NCBI GenBank assembly: GCA_001723645.1
Contig: MDLC01000003.1
Span: 62,001 to 126,000 of the forward strand
Direction of reading: 5' to 3'
From: Candidatus Endobugula sertula
GTDB lineage: Bacteria > Pseudomonadota > Gammaproteobacteria > Pseudomonadales > Cellvibrionaceae
Length of the DNA: 64,000 nucleotides
Shown here: positions 31,452 to 42,654 of the stretch, one piece after another
How positions within the stretch are numbered: position 1 is the stretch's first letter
Layout of the letters: each line of letters begins with the position of its first letter
Notes under the pieces: model-generated
Database searches by the model: none
Told to the model about the DNA's origin: nothing
What the model saw: only the letters and a program-made list of their open reading frames with translations
Program-made: the position numbers and the translations under genes

Positions 31452-32520
31452 TACACAGTTCCTCACAACAAAGAGCCTCACAATAATTTGCTGCTTTATA
31501 AGCAGCATCCGGCAAAGCCAATCGTTTAGCTTTTTTACCCATGATTTCTAGATTTTCTCTTTGGGAAATAAATTTCATTATCTGTTGACTTAATTTTTCT
31601 TCTGTTAAGTTTTTCTGTTCTATCATTAATGCCGCTTCATTATCGGTCAACCATTGAGCATTGTAATACTGATGGTTATCAACTGCCGATGGTAAAGGAA
31701 CAAAGATAGCCGGCAGACCGACTACGGCTACCTCGCTCACGGTTAATGCTCCTGCACGACAAATAAGTAGATCAGCCCATTCATACGCTTCCAACATATC
31801 ATCAATAAATTCCTGCACCCGTGCTTCTACTTTTTTCTGCCGATAGGCCATCTGCACAGGTTCTATTTTATCTTTTCCCGTTTGGTGCCAAATTTCCGGT
31901 CGAAGATTTCCATCTATCGACTCAAATACTGACGGCATTAGGTCATTAATAGCTTTTGCTCCCAAACTACCGCCTATAATTAATACACGAAGCCGATGAT
32001 CACTACGGTAATTTCTCTTTACTTGTGCAAAAGCAGATCTTACTGGGTTGCCAATATGAATGGCATTATCCAAACTATATGGAAAAGCAACCAATTTTTG
32101 GTGCGCAAATTTAGCGAGTAATTTATTACTGAGTCCCACCACCGAATTTTGTTCATGAATAACTAATTTTTTCCCTAATAGTTTTGCAGCAATGCCCCCT
32201 GGGGCAGATACAAAGCCCCCAAAACCAACAACGACTGATGGATTAATAGAACGAATAATCTGTATAGATTGTAGTATTGCTTTACATAACAAGAATGGGA
32301 CTACCAATTTAGCTAACCAACCCTTACCCCGGAATCCTTTAACGTCGATAGTCTTAATAGCAATATCCTCAACAGGCACAATAATAGATTCCATTCCTGA
32401 TTGTGTTCCCAACCAATAAACTTTTGCTCCCCTATTAATCAGCTCCTTAGCAACAGCCAAAGCGGGAAACACATGACCGCCAGTACCTCCAGCCATCATT
32501 AAATAACAACACTGCATCAT
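31441..32520 (-). CDS. murG: UDP-GlcNAc:undecaprenyl-PP-MurNAc-pentapeptide GlcNAc transferase MurG
   Basis: The 359-residue peripheral inner-membrane glycosyltransferase turns lipid I into lipid II. It has [20 protein letters not shown] (glycine-rich loop 1), [18 protein letters not shown] (loop 2) and the C-terminal [21 protein letters not shown]. The start is coupled to ftsW: an AGGAGG site lies 6 bases before the ATG at 32520, which overlaps the ftsW stop. Confidence 0.97.
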   Translation of the reverse strand: MMQCCYLMMAGGTGGHVFPALAVAKELINRGAKVYWLGTQSGMESIIVPVEDIAIKTIDVKGFRGKGWLAKLVVPFLLCKAILQSIQIIRSINPSVVVGFGGFVSAPGGIAAKLLGKKLVIHEQNSVVGLSNKLLAKFAHQKLVAFPYSLDNAIHIGNPVRSAFAQVKRNYRSDHRLRVLIIGGSLGAKAINDLMPSVFESIDGNLRPEIWHQTGKDKIEPVQMAYRQKKVEARVQEFIDDMLEAYEWADLLICRAGALTVSEVAVVGLPAIFVPLPSAVDNHQYYNAQWLTDNEAALMIEQKNLTEEKLSQQIMKFISQRENLEIMGKKAKRLALPDAAYKAANYCEALCCEELCNAH

Positions 32521-33689
32521 GATGTTCCTCCTCTCTGAATAATCGCATGATCCAGGTCATATTCAATACGAAGTACTAAAGCAACTAGCAGGCACGTGAT
32601 AATCAAGCTGCTACCACCATAACTAATAAAAGGAAGTGTTAACCCTTTTGTCGGGAAAGAGCCTGAAGCAACCCCTATATTGATAATTACCTGGAAGGTA
32701 ATCAATGTCGACACACCAAAGACAGCCAATGCGCTAAACACGTCATTTCTTAACAGCGCTTTTTTGGCAATAGAAACAATAGTCACAATCAATAAAACGA
32801 AAAGACTGAGTAAAATTAACACACCAATGAAACCATACTCTTCAACAAATATGGCAAAAATAAAATCTGTATGTGGCTCAGGCAAATACCGTAATTTTTG
32901 TATGCTATTGCCCATTCCCAGACCAAACCATTCACCTCGGCCAAAGGCAATCAATGACTGGGTTAATTGATACCCACCATCAAATGGGTCTTCCCAAGGA
33001 TCAAGAAAAGAAACCAGTCGTTCCATACGGTAGGGGGTAAAGACAGCTAAGGACCCCATGATGCCGATACCTGATAACAACAGTAATAGACATTGCCACA
33101 ATTTAGCCCCAGCTAAAAATAACATGCTGCCTACGGTTACACCTAATACGACTGCACCACCAAAATCAGGTTCCAACAACAACAGCCACATTAACAGCAC
33201 TAACATTAATAAAGGTTTAAATAATTCTTGCCATTGTGTCTGTAAAAAATACTGACTATTCGACAAATAACTGGCAAAGAATATAATTCCACAAAATTTT
33301 ACAAGCTCAGAAATTTGAACCGTTATCGAACCTAATTGCAGCCAGCGTTGACTACCATTAACACGCTTACCAACGCCCGGGATTAATACAACCAGCAACA
33401 ATACACAGGCTACGAAAAATAATAGCCAACCGTATTGTCGCCAAAATAATGTGGGAATGCTTAATACGATCACAGAAAAAAATAAAGCGATGGCAATATA
33501 AACGAGGTGACGTTTGACAAAAAACCAAGGATCTTTGTACCTAACAGCAGCAACATCCATAGATGCTGAAGCGACAATAACGAGCCCCACAGACAATAGT
33601 ATAGCGACCAATAACAAAAGGCGGCTATTCAAAGTGACATGAGTATGTTGTTGTAATAAAAATTTAGGCTCTATCATCTGAGTGATCAT
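32517..33689 (-). CDS. ftsW: Peptidoglycan glycosyltransferase FtsW
   Basis: The 390-residue SEDS polytopic protein polymerises septal glycan with FtsI. It shows VGKRVNGSQRWLQLGSITVQISELVK, LLEPDFGGAVV, and the C-terminal SFPTKGLTLPFISYGGSSLI, which are diagnostic of FtsW/RodA. Placement between murD and murG makes it FtsW, not RodA. It overlaps murD by 4 bases. Confidence 0.97.
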   Translation of the reverse strand: MITQMIEPKFLLQQHTHVTLNSRLLLLVAILLSVGLVIVASASMDVAAVRYKDPWFFVKRHLVYIAIALFFSVIVLSIPTLFWRQYGWLLFFVACVLLLVVLIPGVGKRVNGSQRWLQLGSITVQISELVKFCGIIFFASYLSNSQYFLQTQWQELFKPLLMLVLLMWLLLLEPDFGGAVVLGVTVGSMLFLAGAKLWQCLLLLLSGIGIMGSLAVFTPYRMERLVSFLDPWEDPFDGGYQLTQSLIAFGRGEWFGLGMGNSIQKLRYLPEPHTDFIFAIFVEEYGFIGVLILLSLFVLLIVTIVSIAKKALLRNDVFSALAVFGVSTLITFQVIINIGVASGSFPTKGLTLPFISYGGSSLIITCLLVALVLRIEYDLDHAIIQRGGTS

Positions 33690-35035
33690 GCAACAAACTC
33701 CTGTACAGCCTGAACAAACTGTCGGCCCCGCTCTTCGAAACTCGGAAACATATCAAGACTTGAGCACGCTGGAGACAATAAAACAATATCCTGTTCTTGA
33801 GCACAATGTCTTGCATAATGTATGGCATCAAGTAAGGTCTGTTCATACCGTATACTAGTGACTGAACTCAGTGTGTTCGCTATTTTTTTAGCATCCTGAC
33901 CAATGAGTATGACTATACGTACTGATTTCTCTACTGCAGGTATCAGTGGAGCAAAATCTGCACCTTTACCGTCACCTCCGGCAATCAAAATAATATTTTT
34001 TTTACTCTCTGAAAACCCTTCCAACGCAGCTAAAGTAGCCCCTACATTAGTTGCTTTCGAATCATTAACGTAGCTAACCTGATCTACTGTCACTATATAT
34101 TCACAACGATGTGGCAGACCTTTAAATCGCTTTAATGCTTTCAACATATTATCCAACTCAAAGCCTGCAGCATGCCCTATAGCAAGAGCGGATAAAGCAT
34201 TAATCACATTATGTTTGCCTTTAAAAGGTAAACGATTAACAGGCAGTAGAGTTGAAAACTGATAAGCCAAATACAACTCATTCTCTTGTTCTACTAAACC
34301 AAAGCCTCTAATATCGGGGCGATCACTCCCAAAACTCCAGACCATAGCATCTCTTGATAAAGGAGGCTGTGTCAGCACATCCTGTCGATTAATCACAATA
34401 TTGACTGCATTACGATAAATTCGTTGTTTGGTTCGATGGTAATGACCAAATGACTCATAACGATCCATATGATCATGGCTAACATTTAACACCGTGGCAA
34501 CGTTAGGCTGTAAAGATGTCACGGTTTCCAATTGAAAACTGGATAACTCTAGGACAAATAAATCGATATCATGATCATCGATTAAATCTAGTACCGGAAT
34601 ACCCAAGTTTCCTCCTACAGCCGCATTAAAGCCACAAGCTTTGGCCATATCACCCACCATAGTTGTCACAGTAGATTTCGCGTTTGAACCTGTAATAGCG
34701 ATCACGGGTTTATTCACATATCGTGCAAATAATTCGATATCATTGACAATTGACAAGCCTTGAGACATAGCAGACTGTAACTCCGGCGTTTGAGGGTCTA
34801 CTCCAGGACTAATAATAATTTCGTCTGCTTGTAATAGCAGCTCAACATCCAGTTCACCCGTAATGCAGCATACGTCCGGACATTCACGTCGAAATTGCTT
34901 GAAGTTAGGTGGGGTTGGGCGAGAATCCATCACCATAAAACGGATATTTTTTCCCTGTAAAAAGCGCGCAACCGACATCCCGGTCATTCCTAGACCGATA
35001 ATGATAGTGAGTTGGCTACTTGCAATTAAACTCAT
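33686..35035 (-). CDS. murD: UDP-N-acetylmuramoyl-L-alanine--D-glutamate ligase
   Basis: The 449-residue enzyme adds D-Glu. It contains IIIGLGMTGMSVARFL, the ATP loop ITGSNAKSTVTTMVG (with Asn-Ala in place of the more usual Asn-Gly), and VSYVNDSKATNVGATLAAL. I chose ATG at 35035 (MSLIASSQ) because it has CGGGA at a suitable distance; an ATG-type start five codons upstream is possible. Confidence 0.96.
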   Translation of the reverse strand: MSLIASSQLTIIIGLGMTGMSVARFLQGKNIRFMVMDSRPTPPNFKQFRRECPDVCCITGELDVELLLQADEIIISPGVDPQTPELQSAMSQGLSIVNDIELFARYVNKPVIAITGSNAKSTVTTMVGDMAKACGFNAAVGGNLGIPVLDLIDDHDIDLFVLELSSFQLETVTSLQPNVATVLNVSHDHMDRYESFGHYHRTKQRIYRNAVNIVINRQDVLTQPPLSRDAMVWSFGSDRPDIRGFGLVEQENELYLAYQFSTLLPVNRLPFKGKHNVINALSALAIGHAAGFELDNMLKALKRFKGLPHRCEYIVTVDQVSYVNDSKATNVGATLAALEGFSESKKNIILIAGGDGKGADFAPLIPAVEKSVRIVILIGQDAKKIANTLSSVTSIRYEQTLLDAIHYARHCAQEQDIVLLSPACSSLDMFPSFEERGRQFVQAVQEFVA

Positions 35036-35108
35036 AAATTCCCGTTTCAATGTTTATTTTAGCTTTTAAAAATACATGTCTGACTAGCAGAACAAACATG
35101 CTATCTTT

Positions 35109-36191
35109 CTATCGTAGTTTTAATGTTGCCAAACCAAACAACACCAACATGACCGTAATAATCCAGAATCTCACAATCACACGAGGCTCAGGCCAGCCCT
35201 TTAACTCAAAGTGGTGATGAATCGGTGCCATGCGAAATATTCGCCTCCCTGTCAATTTAAAGGAAGCCACTTGAATAATGACCGACACTGTTTCCATCAC
35301 AAAAACGCCCCCCATAATAAATAGAACAATTTCATGCCGAACAATGACAGCGATAGTCCCCAATGCCGCACCCAGTGCCAAAGCACCAACATCACCCATA
35401 AATATTTGAGCCGGATAGGTGTTAAACCATAAAAAACCAAGACCTGCCCCACCCAAGGTCGCACAAAAAACCATGAGTTCTCCAGTACCCGCAATATAAG
35501 GGATATGTAAATAGCGAGAGAATTCTGCATTGCCTACTAGGTAAGCAATAATCCCTAAAGCTCCACCTACCATGACGGTAGGCATAACCGCAAGACCATC
35601 AAGGCCATCCGTTAAATTTACCGCATTACTTGTTCCCACAATGACAAGGTAGGTCAAGAGAATGTATAACGATCCCATATCCAAATTCACATTTTTAAAA
35701 AATGGAACAATTAACTCGGTTTCTACAGGTGTAACTGCACAATAATATAGATAGATAGCGGCTCCCAAACCTGCAACAGATTGCCAGAAATATTTCCAGC
35801 GAGCAGGCAAGCCTCGAGTATTTTTTTCAATCACTTTACGATAGTCATCAACAAAGCCTACCATCCCAAAAATAGCAGTGACTATTAACACTACCCAAAC
35901 ATATCGATTCCCCAAATCTGACCACAATAATGAACTAATAAATATGGCAACTAAAATTAATGTACCACCCATGGTTGGGGTTCCAGCTTTAGTCAAATGA
36001 GATTCTGGTCCATCGTCACGTACGATCTGACCTATTTGCAAAATATTTAAACGGTCAATCATCCATGGCCCCAAAATCAAGCTAATACCCAAGGCAGTTA
36101 ATACACCTAAAATGCCACGCAATGTTAAATATTGAAACACAGCAAAGCCGCTGTAAAATTGTTGTAGATATTCAGCAACCCAAAGTAGCAT
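35109..36191 (-). CDS. mraY: Phospho-N-acetylmuramoyl-pentapeptide transferase MraY
   Basis: The 360-residue integral membrane enzyme forms lipid I from UDP-MurNAc-pentapeptide and undecaprenyl phosphate. It has [14 protein letters not shown], the catalytic [10 protein letters not shown] (DD pair), [16 protein letters not shown] and the C-terminal [26 protein letters not shown] (HHH motif). About ten hydrophobic segments are visible. The start lies within the last codons of murF, so the genes overlap by 20 bases. Confidence 0.97.
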   Translation of the reverse strand: MLLWVAEYLQQFYSGFAVFQYLTLRGILGVLTALGISLILGPWMIDRLNILQIGQIVRDDGPESHLTKAGTPTMGGTLILVAIFISSLLWSDLGNRYVWVVLIVTAIFGMVGFVDDYRKVIEKNTRGLPARWKYFWQSVAGLGAAIYLYYCAVTPVETELIVPFFKNVNLDMGSLYILLTYLVIVGTSNAVNLTDGLDGLAVMPTVMVGGALGIIAYLVGNAEFSRYLHIPYIAGTGELMVFCATLGGAGLGFLWFNTYPAQIFMGDVGALALGAALGTIAVIVRHEIVLFIMGGVFVMETVSVIIQVASFKLTGRRIFRMAPIHHHFELKGWPEPRVIVRFWIITVMLVLFGLATLKLR

Positions 36192-37569
36192 TATTATTAT
36201 CTCCTCGTTGAATCAACCCCTGCACCACTCTATCCATACGTGAACTACGTGAACCTTTTATTAAAAATACGGTATTCACATTAGCTATGTTTCTAACCGC
36301 ATCAATCAGCTGTTCACTATCATCAAAAGCTCTAGCATTTTTACCAAAACCATTCACCGCATGCTTTGCCAACTTACCAATGGTCAGCATTAAATCAATA
36401 CCTTGGCTCGATGCATATTCACCAACTTCCTGATGAAATTGTTGACCACCACTTCCCAATTCTCCCATATCCCCAAGCACGAGTACTTTTCTGGACGGCA
36501 TATCTGCCAACACATCAATGGCCGCTTTTGTAGACCCTGGGTTAGCGTTATAACTATCATCAATGACAGTGGTACTCTTTAAGCCCGTCATTGTCTGCAG
36601 TCGACCTGCCACTCCAGTAAAATGGGAGAGCCCTTCACTAATAGATTGTTTATCTATGCCCAAAGCATATGCACAGGCTGCAGCGGCCAAAGCATTGTTA
36701 ATATTATGCTGACCCAAGACTTGTAAATGAATATTTATAGAGTCTTCGCCTAGACAAAAAGTACATTCCATGCCACCATTATTCACTTTTTGCATATTCA
36801 ACAATTGAATATCCGCAGTAGAATTGTTTCTAGTAGAAAAAGTCAAAACCTGACGATTTTTATTTTGCACTAACCATTGTGCTGCATATTGGTCGTCACG
36901 ATTGATCACGGCTATGCCGCCCTCTACGAGTCCATGATAGATTTCACCTTTGGCAGTCGCGATATTATCCAGAGAACCAAAACCTTCAATATGCGCAGGC
37001 ATCACATTATTCACTAGCGCCACATGAGGGCTAACCATACGAGTGAGATAATCAATGTCCCCCTCTTTACTGGCTCCCATTTCGATAACAGCATATTGAT
37101 GTTCTTTATTTAAAGAAAACAAGGATAGGGGAACACCAATATGATTATTGAAATTGCCTTGCGTAGCAAAAACTTCCGCAGGCTTAGTTGCACACTGCAA
37201 AATGCTTTGCAACATACCTTTTACCGTTGTTTTACCACTGCTACCTGTTATACCAATCACCGTCCCGGTATATAATTCGCGCTGCAGCTGAGCAATAAAC
37301 CCTAATGCTAGGGTGGTATCCTTAACAACCCATTGAGGCAGGGCAGAATCAGGAATCTCGTTCTCAACAACAAGAGCAACAGCACCTTGTTGCTCAGCCA
37401 CATCAACAAAGTGGTGGGCATCAAAACAATCACCTACCAAAGCCACAAATAAGTCTCCTCGCTGAATATTCCGAGTATCCGTACTCACGGTGCTAAACGT
37501 CATATCACCATGAATGAGTTCGCCACCAAAACGTTGGTATAACTGGTTTAATGTGAGAGTATTAATCAT
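36172..37569 (-). CDS. murF: UDP-MurNAc-tripeptide--D-Ala-D-Ala ligase MurF
   Basis: The 465-residue enzyme completes the pentapeptide by adding the D-Ala-D-Ala made by Ddl. It has [17 protein letters not shown] (ATP loop), [23 protein letters not shown] and [17 protein letters not shown]. The ATG at 37569 ([10 protein letters not shown]) overlaps the murE stop; a GTG two codons before is unlikely. Confidence 0.97.
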   Translation of the reverse strand: MINTLTLNQLYQRFGGELIHGDMTFSTVSTDTRNIQRGDLFVALVGDCFDAHHFVDVAEQQGAVALVVENEIPDSALPQWVVKDTTLALGFIAQLQRELYTGTVIGITGSSGKTTVKGMLQSILQCATKPAEVFATQGNFNNHIGVPLSLFSLNKEHQYAVIEMGASKEGDIDYLTRMVSPHVALVNNVMPAHIEGFGSLDNIATAKGEIYHGLVEGGIAVINRDDQYAAQWLVQNKNRQVLTFSTRNNSTADIQLLNMQKVNNGGMECTFCLGEDSINIHLQVLGQHNINNALAAAACAYALGIDKQSISEGLSHFTGVAGRLQTMTGLKSTTVIDDSYNANPGSTKAAIDVLADMPSRKVLVLGDMGELGSGGQQFHQEVGEYASSQGIDLMLTIGKLAKHAVNGFGKNARAFDDSEQLIDAVRNIANVNTVFLIKGSRSSRMDRVVQGLIQRGDNNNATLGC

Positions 37570-39106
37570 TAACACTCTCCTCCAAATGACGCACTACCAA
37601 TCGAGCTGTTTTTTGATCACTAAATGGATATTTTTTGTCACCAATGAGTTGGTAGTCCTCATGCCCCTTTCCTGCAATCAGTACAATATCTCGTTCTTTA
37701 CATTGTTCTATAGAAAAACAGATTGCCTTTGCCCGATCTTCAATAATCGTATAATTTTTTTGTTTAAAGCCTTTTTCAATATCGAGAAGAATGGACTTTG
37801 CATTCTCATTTCGAGGGTTATCATTGGTTACAACGACGTAATCGGCATATTTTTCAGCAACAGCAGCCATCACAGCTCGCTTGTCTTTATCACGTTCACC
37901 ACCGCAGCCAAAAACACACCACAGATTTGAGTGTGTATTGGATTTTAAAGCCAGCAATGCATTTTTTAATGCATCAGGAGTATGTGCATAATCTATAACA
38001 ATATGTTTATCCAGGTTGTTGCTAATACTTTCCATCCGCCCTGGAATAGACAACAGGTAAGGAATATTGGCAACCACTTCATTAAAGTCGTCATGCTCAA
38101 GGTAAAAAACACTTAAAACGGCAAGCAGATTACTTAAATTAAATTCACCTACAAGGTGAGTAGATACAGAAAAAATACCTTTTGGTGTATTCAATATCGC
38201 ATCAATTTTTGATGACTGATAATGAATATTGGATAAATAGATATTCGCAGATGTATTGTTCACACTATAAGTAATAACATCAATACCATTACCCATTTTG
38301 TCAAGCAATTGCTCAGAAAAGCTATCATCCATATTAACAACTGCCGAGTTCAATGATGGCATTGAAAATAGTTTAGCTTTCGCTTGCCCATAAGTTGCCA
38401 TATCTCCATGGTAATCCAAGTGATCATGGCTAAGGTTGGTAAAAACCGCCGTATTGATATTCAACGCAGCTACACGCCCTTGCTCTAAACCATGAGACGA
38501 AACTTCTATCGATAAATTATCACTACCATCTGCTAATAGCTCAGCACAGATCGCTTGTGTGCGAATAGCGTCTGGTGTCGTCATACCTGTTGTCGCTAGT
38601 GACAAATGTGTTTTATGATCAGCGTGTAATGTTGGTGAACAACAGCCATAACCTAAAGTCCCCACGATACCAGAGCGTTTCCCTAATAATGCAGATAATT
38701 GGGCATACAATTGTGAACAAGTGGTTTTACCATTAGTACCTGTAAACCCAACAACATACAGTGATTGAGTAGGGTGCCCATAAAACCGACCTGCGATCTC
38801 ACTCAATAATTGATCCAAATCAGGAATAGAAATAATAGGAATACTATTTTTATATTCCAAATGATCATTCTGAGCAGTGGAATCTATAAATACCGCTACA
38901 GCCCCCTGTTGAATGGCCTGACCAATATATTGTTTTCCATCTGTATTCACGCCAGGGGTAGCAACAAAAATACGACCCTTTTCGATCTCTCGACTATCCA
39001 TGGATAAACCAATCGCCGTAACACGACTAACCACATCAGGTAAATTAATGAAGGGAAGTAACTGACCAACCGTCATAGACTGCATTTCAATTAATTGAGC
39101 CATCAT
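37562..39106 (-). CDS. murE: UDP-MurNAc-L-Ala-D-Glu--meso-DAP ligase MurE
   Basis: The 514-residue enzyme adds the third peptide residue. The ATP loop is VGFTGTNGKTTCSQLYA, and VVTNDNPRNENA carries the DNPR motif that marks meso-diaminopimelate specificity, so the wall is of the usual Gram-negative type. Other motifs are TIEVSSHGLEQGRV-like (IEVSSHGLEQGRV) and IDYAHTPDAL. The ATG overlaps the ftsI stop (ATGATG with TGA). Confidence 0.97.
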   Translation of the reverse strand: MMAQLIEMQSMTVGQLLPFINLPDVVSRVTAIGLSMDSREIEKGRIFVATPGVNTDGKQYIGQAIQQGAVAVFIDSTAQNDHLEYKNSIPIISIPDLDQLLSEIAGRFYGHPTQSLYVVGFTGTNGKTTCSQLYAQLSALLGKRSGIVGTLGYGCCSPTLHADHKTHLSLATTGMTTPDAIRTQAICAELLADGSDNLSIEVSSHGLEQGRVAALNINTAVFTNLSHDHLDYHGDMATYGQAKAKLFSMPSLNSAVVNMDDSFSEQLLDKMGNGIDVITYSVNNTSANIYLSNIHYQSSKIDAILNTPKGIFSVSTHLVGEFNLSNLLAVLSVFYLEHDDFNEVVANIPYLLSIPGRMESISNNLDKHIVIDYAHTPDALKNALLALKSNTHSNLWCVFGCGGERDKDKRAVMAAVAEKYADYVVVTNDNPRNENAKSILLDIEKGFKQKNYTIIEDRAKAICFSIEQCKERDIVLIAGKGHEDYQLIGDKKYPFSDQKTARLVVRHLEESVND

Positions 39107-40875
39107 ATTAATGGTTCTACTTTTTTGGTTACGGATTGGGTATTTGATACTTTTTTGATTCTAACGACCTTGCTATCTTTTAATGGTAAGTTTGCAGGTG
39201 GGGTTTGTAATAATTGCAAACTTCGCTTTGCCACACGCGCAAATACAGGAGCGGCTACTTCACCACCATAATATTTTCCACGGCTAGGTTCATGAATAGC
39301 AATGGCGGCGATAATACGAGGATTATTAGTAGGAGCAAAACCAACAAACAGAGAGGAATGACTGTTACCATCATAATCACCATCAACACCTAATATACGG
39401 ACAGTGCCCGTTTTTCCTGCAGACGTATAAGACTCAAGATTGGCTTTAGTCGCTGTACCACCTGGCTTAACCACAGTTTCTAGCATACCAACAATTTGCT
39501 GGGCAATTTTCTTATCAACAACTCGTGAAGAATCAGGCTGATTATCCAATTTTAATATCGATACTGGTTTTTTAACTCCACCATTAGCAATCACTGAATA
39601 AGCCTGCGCTAATTGCACTATAGTGACTGAAAGACCATAACCATAAGAAAAACTAGCCTGATCAATAGGCAACCAGTTTTTATAATTAGGCAAAACACCT
39701 ATGGACTCGCTGGGAACGCCTATCCCCACACTTTGCCCGAATCCTAACCTAAAAAACATTTCACGAATTTCACTGCCATCAAGATCGAGAGCAACTTTAG
39801 TAATGCCCACCTGACTAGACTTGGTGATAATCTTTGTTAAATCCATGACTCCGTAATTAACAGGGTCCGTAACGTCTTTTCGCCCCACTCTAAAATAGCC
39901 TGGGTTTGTATCAATGGTTGAATTAAGAGAGAAACGCCCCGATTCAAGCGCTACCATCATCGTTAAAGGCTTGACTGTGGAAGCTGGTTCCACTGGGTCC
40001 GTGATAGCTCGATTAGGTAGTGCATTAGGGTCTAACTGACGACGATCATTGGGGTTGTATGATGGCTGATTGACCATAGCTAATATGCCACCATTACGAG
40101 CATCCAATAACACGACTGAACCCGCTTTAGCAGCATGTGCTTTCACTGCAGTTTTTAGTTCACGATAGGCCAAAGACTGAATGCGTAAATCAATACTCAG
40201 CGCAAGATCTTTACCTGATACCTCCTGTTTTAACAAATCAACGTCTTTAATCGTCCGCCCTGATAAATCTTTGAGTACTTGTCTTTCCCCTGAGGTCCCA
40301 GCCAACCATCGTTCATGGACAAATTCCAAGCCTTCCTGACCTTGATCATCGATATTAGTAAAGCCCACCACGTGGGCAGCCACTTCACCAGCAGGATAGA
40401 ATCTTTTATACTCCTGCCGCCCATAGACACCTTTAATATTATGTCGCAATATTCTTTCAGCATCGCTTGGATCAAGTTGACGACTCAGATACATAAATTT
40501 TTTACTGCTATAACGCTTTAATTTATCTTTTAGCTGGATACGATCCATATTCAAACTATCAGCTAACAACGACCATTGCTCTTCTGCAGTTAATAATTTC
40601 CGAGGATCTGCCCATAGCGAAACAACAGGAGTACTAACCGCTAAATACTTACCGTAACGGTCAGTAATCACACCCCGATGTGCAGGTATTTTTTCAGTAC
40701 GCAGTGTTCTTGCTGTGCCTTGTTCTTGCAAAAATTCAAAACCACGATGTTCATTGGGTATAATCTGCAACTTGCTTAAACGCCATAATAACGCCATCGT
40801 TAAAACAATCAGCATCAAATAAACACCGTAAAAACGCCAGCGATAAATCTTGACAGAATACATTTTAGCTTTCAT
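39103..40875 (-). CDS. ftsI: Peptidoglycan D,D-transpeptidase FtsI (PBP3)
   Basis: The product (about 590 residues) is the septal transpeptidase and the target of beta-lactams such as aztreonam. A short cytoplasmic tail and one helix (about residues 17-35) lead to the PBP dimerisation domain with RGVITDRYGKYLAVSTPV. The transpeptidase domain has PASTVKPLTMM (SxxK), SSQ-containing TKSSQVGI (SxN-like) and AGKTGTVRIL (KTGT). I placed the start at 40875, which has GGTG at good spacing and overlaps ftsL; ATG at 40881 is the alternative. Confidence 0.97.
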   Translation of the reverse strand: MKAKMYSVKIYRWRFYGVYLMLIVLTMALLWRLSKLQIIPNEHRGFEFLQEQGTARTLRTEKIPAHRGVITDRYGKYLAVSTPVVSLWADPRKLLTAEEQWSLLADSLNMDRIQLKDKLKRYSSKKFMYLSRQLDPSDAERILRHNIKGVYGRQEYKRFYPAGEVAAHVVGFTNIDDQGQEGLEFVHERWLAGTSGERQVLKDLSGRTIKDVDLLKQEVSGKDLALSIDLRIQSLAYRELKTAVKAHAAKAGSVVLLDARNGGILAMVNQPSYNPNDRRQLDPNALPNRAITDPVEPASTVKPLTMMVALESGRFSLNSTIDTNPGYFRVGRKDVTDPVNYGVMDLTKIITKSSQVGITKVALDLDGSEIREMFFRLGFGQSVGIGVPSESIGVLPNYKNWLPIDQASFSYGYGLSVTIVQLAQAYSVIANGGVKKPVSILKLDNQPDSSRVVDKKIAQQIVGMLETVVKPGGTATKANLESYTSAGKTGTVRILGVDGDYDGNSHSSLFVGFAPTNNPRIIAAIAIHEPSRGKYYGGEVAAPVFARVAKRSLQLLQTPPANLPLKDSKVVRIKKVSNTQSVTKKVEPLI

Positions 40876-41179
40876 CGTCATACACCAGAGTGATTTGCCA
40901 AGTATTCGGGACCTGCATGGATAATTTTTCTGTAGCAGTTTCCTCTATACGTTCAAAAGGTGTCAAAGCGCTTTCTTCTAATACATACTGGCTCCATACA
41001 ATACGTAATTTGTCCTGTTGTGTTCGTAATTCTGCTAACTCATTAAACTTTACACGCACATCATACGATGAATAAACGACCATTAAGGACAATACCAACA
41101 AGACCAACCACAAAAACACCACCAGTAATAGCTGCTGACGGAATGCACTTTGACGCTCTGATCTCAATTCACCTTTCAT
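40865..41179 (-). CDS. ftsL: Cell division protein FtsL
   Basis: The 104-residue bitopic protein forms the FtsQLB complex. It has a short basic N-terminus, one hydrophobic helix (LLLVVFLWLVLLVLSLMVVY, about residues 17-36) and a periplasmic leucine-zipper-like coiled coil ending ATEKLSMQVPN. The LxMxxP-type ending and position between rsmH and ftsI identify it despite poor sequence conservation in the family. Confidence 0.92.
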   Translation of the reverse strand: MKGELRSERQSAFRQQLLLVVFLWLVLLVLSLMVVYSSYDVRVKFNELAELRTQQDKLRIVWSQYVLEESALTPFERIEETATEKLSMQVPNTWQITLVYDDES

Positions 41180-41196
41180 AAAATGCTACACACCAA

Positions 41197-42129
41197 TCAC
41201 ATGATTTTTTCTGCAACACGCATAACAGCACTACGCGCACGCGGGTTACGTTCTAATTCTGCACGGCTTGCTTTCACAACCTTACCGATTTTTCTTACCC
41301 TTTTATTTAATTGCTCATCTCGTACAGGCACGCCTTTAGGCAAAGAATCACCCTGAGTTTGTTGTCGAATAAAATGTTTCACACGCCGATCTTCCAAAGA
41401 ATGAAAACTGATCACTACCAAGCGCCCACCCACCTTTAATGCTGCTAATGATTGTTCCAATACATTGTCCAGATCCTGAAGTTCTTGATTGATAAAAATT
41501 CTGATAGCCTGAAACGCGCGTGTCGCAGGATGTTTACGTTTTTCCCAAACAGGGTTTGCTTTCGTTATAATCTTCGCCAGACGCTGCGTTGTCGTAATAG
41601 CCTCTTTTTTTCGTTCTGTCACAACTGCTCTGGCCATACGCTTAGCAAAACGTTCCTCTCCATAGTTCTTTAGCACCCAGGCAATATCAGTTTCATCCGC
41701 TCGATTCAACCAGTCAGCCGCTGTTTCACCACTTTGGTTATTCATGCGCATATCAAGAGGACCTTCCTGCGTAAAACTAAAGCCGCGCTCAGCTTGATCC
41801 AACTGTGGAGATGACACCCCCAAATCCAACAAAATACCGGCTACTTTGCCAAGTAATGAACGCTCTTCCAACCACTGGTTCATTTGCACAAAAGAACCGT
41901 GATGAATAAAAAATCGCTTATCATGTCCAAAAGACCTCTGCGCATGGACAATTGCCTGTATATCCTTATCAATAGCCATTAATTGAGCTCCAGTACCCAG
42001 CCTTTGCAGAATGTGAGCGCTGTGACCACCACGCCCAAAAGTGCCATCGATATAGAAACCATTATCATGGGTAATGAGTGCATCTACCGCCTCAGCTAAC
42101 AAGACACTCATATGTTCTTGCTGGCTCAT
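41197..42129 (-). CDS. rsmH: 16S rRNA (cytosine1402-N4)-methyltransferase RsmH (MraW)
   Basis: The 310-residue enzyme methylates N4 of C1402 in 16S rRNA near the P site. It has HMSVLLAEAVDAL, the SAM-binding FIDGTFGRGGHSAHIL-like sequence (YIDGTFGRGGHS), LLDLGVSSPQLDQAERGFSF and AFQAIRIFINQEL. RsmI, which modifies the same nucleotide on the ribose, is encoded a little further right at 43972. Confidence 0.97.
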   Translation of the reverse strand: MSQQEHMSVLLAEAVDALITHDNGFYIDGTFGRGGHSAHILQRLGTGAQLMAIDKDIQAIVHAQRSFGHDKRFFIHHGSFVQMNQWLEERSLLGKVAGILLDLGVSSPQLDQAERGFSFTQEGPLDMRMNNQSGETAADWLNRADETDIAWVLKNYGEERFAKRMARAVVTERKKEAITTTQRLAKIITKANPVWEKRKHPATRAFQAIRIFINQELQDLDNVLEQSLAALKVGGRLVVISFHSLEDRRVKHFIRQQTQGDSLPKGVPVRDEQLNKRVRKIGKVVKASRAELERNPRARSAVMRVAEKIM

Positions 42130-42130
42130 C

Positions 42131-42574
42131 TTAAAGTGCTAAATTTTGCATGCCTTCCGGCATTAATCCATCATCAATAGGAGAGTCGATGTACTGGGAG
42201 AATTTCTTTTCGCACCACAATTCCATACTTTTCCCTTGGCCCACCAACATTAACTTCTTCTCTAAGCTGGCGTACTCTCTTAAGGTAGGGGGTAACAGAA
42301 CACGGCCATTACCATCAAGCTCCAAGGGAGAGGCATGACCAATTAATAGTAACTTTACTCTACGTGAAATTTTATTAAAGCTAGGTAATGCTTCGACTTT
42401 AGGGAGAATTTCTTGCCACTCATGTTCGGGAAATACGTGCAGACAACGGTTTTCAGTATGCGCAGTCACAACCATACGGCCAGCACAGGATTCCTGCAAC
42501 AGATCGCGGACACGAGTCGGGATCGCAATGCGCCCCTTGGCATCCATATTGATAGAGTGGCTACCGTAATACAT
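42131..42574 (-). CDS. mraZ: Transcriptional regulator MraZ
   Basis: The 147-residue protein has two SpoVT/AbrB-type halves: [20 protein letters not shown] near residue 8 and [19 protein letters not shown] near residue 85. In E. coli and Mycoplasma MraZ binds tandem GTGG-type repeats in front of its own gene and controls the dcw cluster. It heads the cluster here, and a repeat array with 10-base spacing lies just upstream (42581-42654). Confidence 0.97.
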   Translation of the reverse strand: MYYGSHSINMDAKGRIAIPTRVRDLLQESCAGRMVVTAHTENRCLHVFPEHEWQEILPKVEALPSFNKISRRVKLLLIGHASPLELDGNGRVLLPPTLREYASLEKKLMLVGQGKSMELWCEKKFSQYIDSPIDDGLMPEGMQNLAL

Positions 42575-42580
42575 TCTTAT

Positions 42581-42654
42581 CCACTATTTCCCACTAAGTT
42601 CTTCTTTAATTTGTAAAAAACCACTAATTTCTACTTTATACCACATTATACCAC
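42581..42654 (-). promoter_or_regulatory. MraZ operator array (GTGG repeats, 10-base register)
   Basis: Read on the minus strand, GTGG occurs at plus positions 42581, 42591, 42621, 42641 and 42651 (as CCAC on the plus strand), with a one-mismatch copy (GTAG) at 42631. All are in the same 10-base register, as expected for tandem MraZ recognition on one DNA face. The right-hand group overlaps the predicted -10 element, which fits autorepression. Confidence 0.75.
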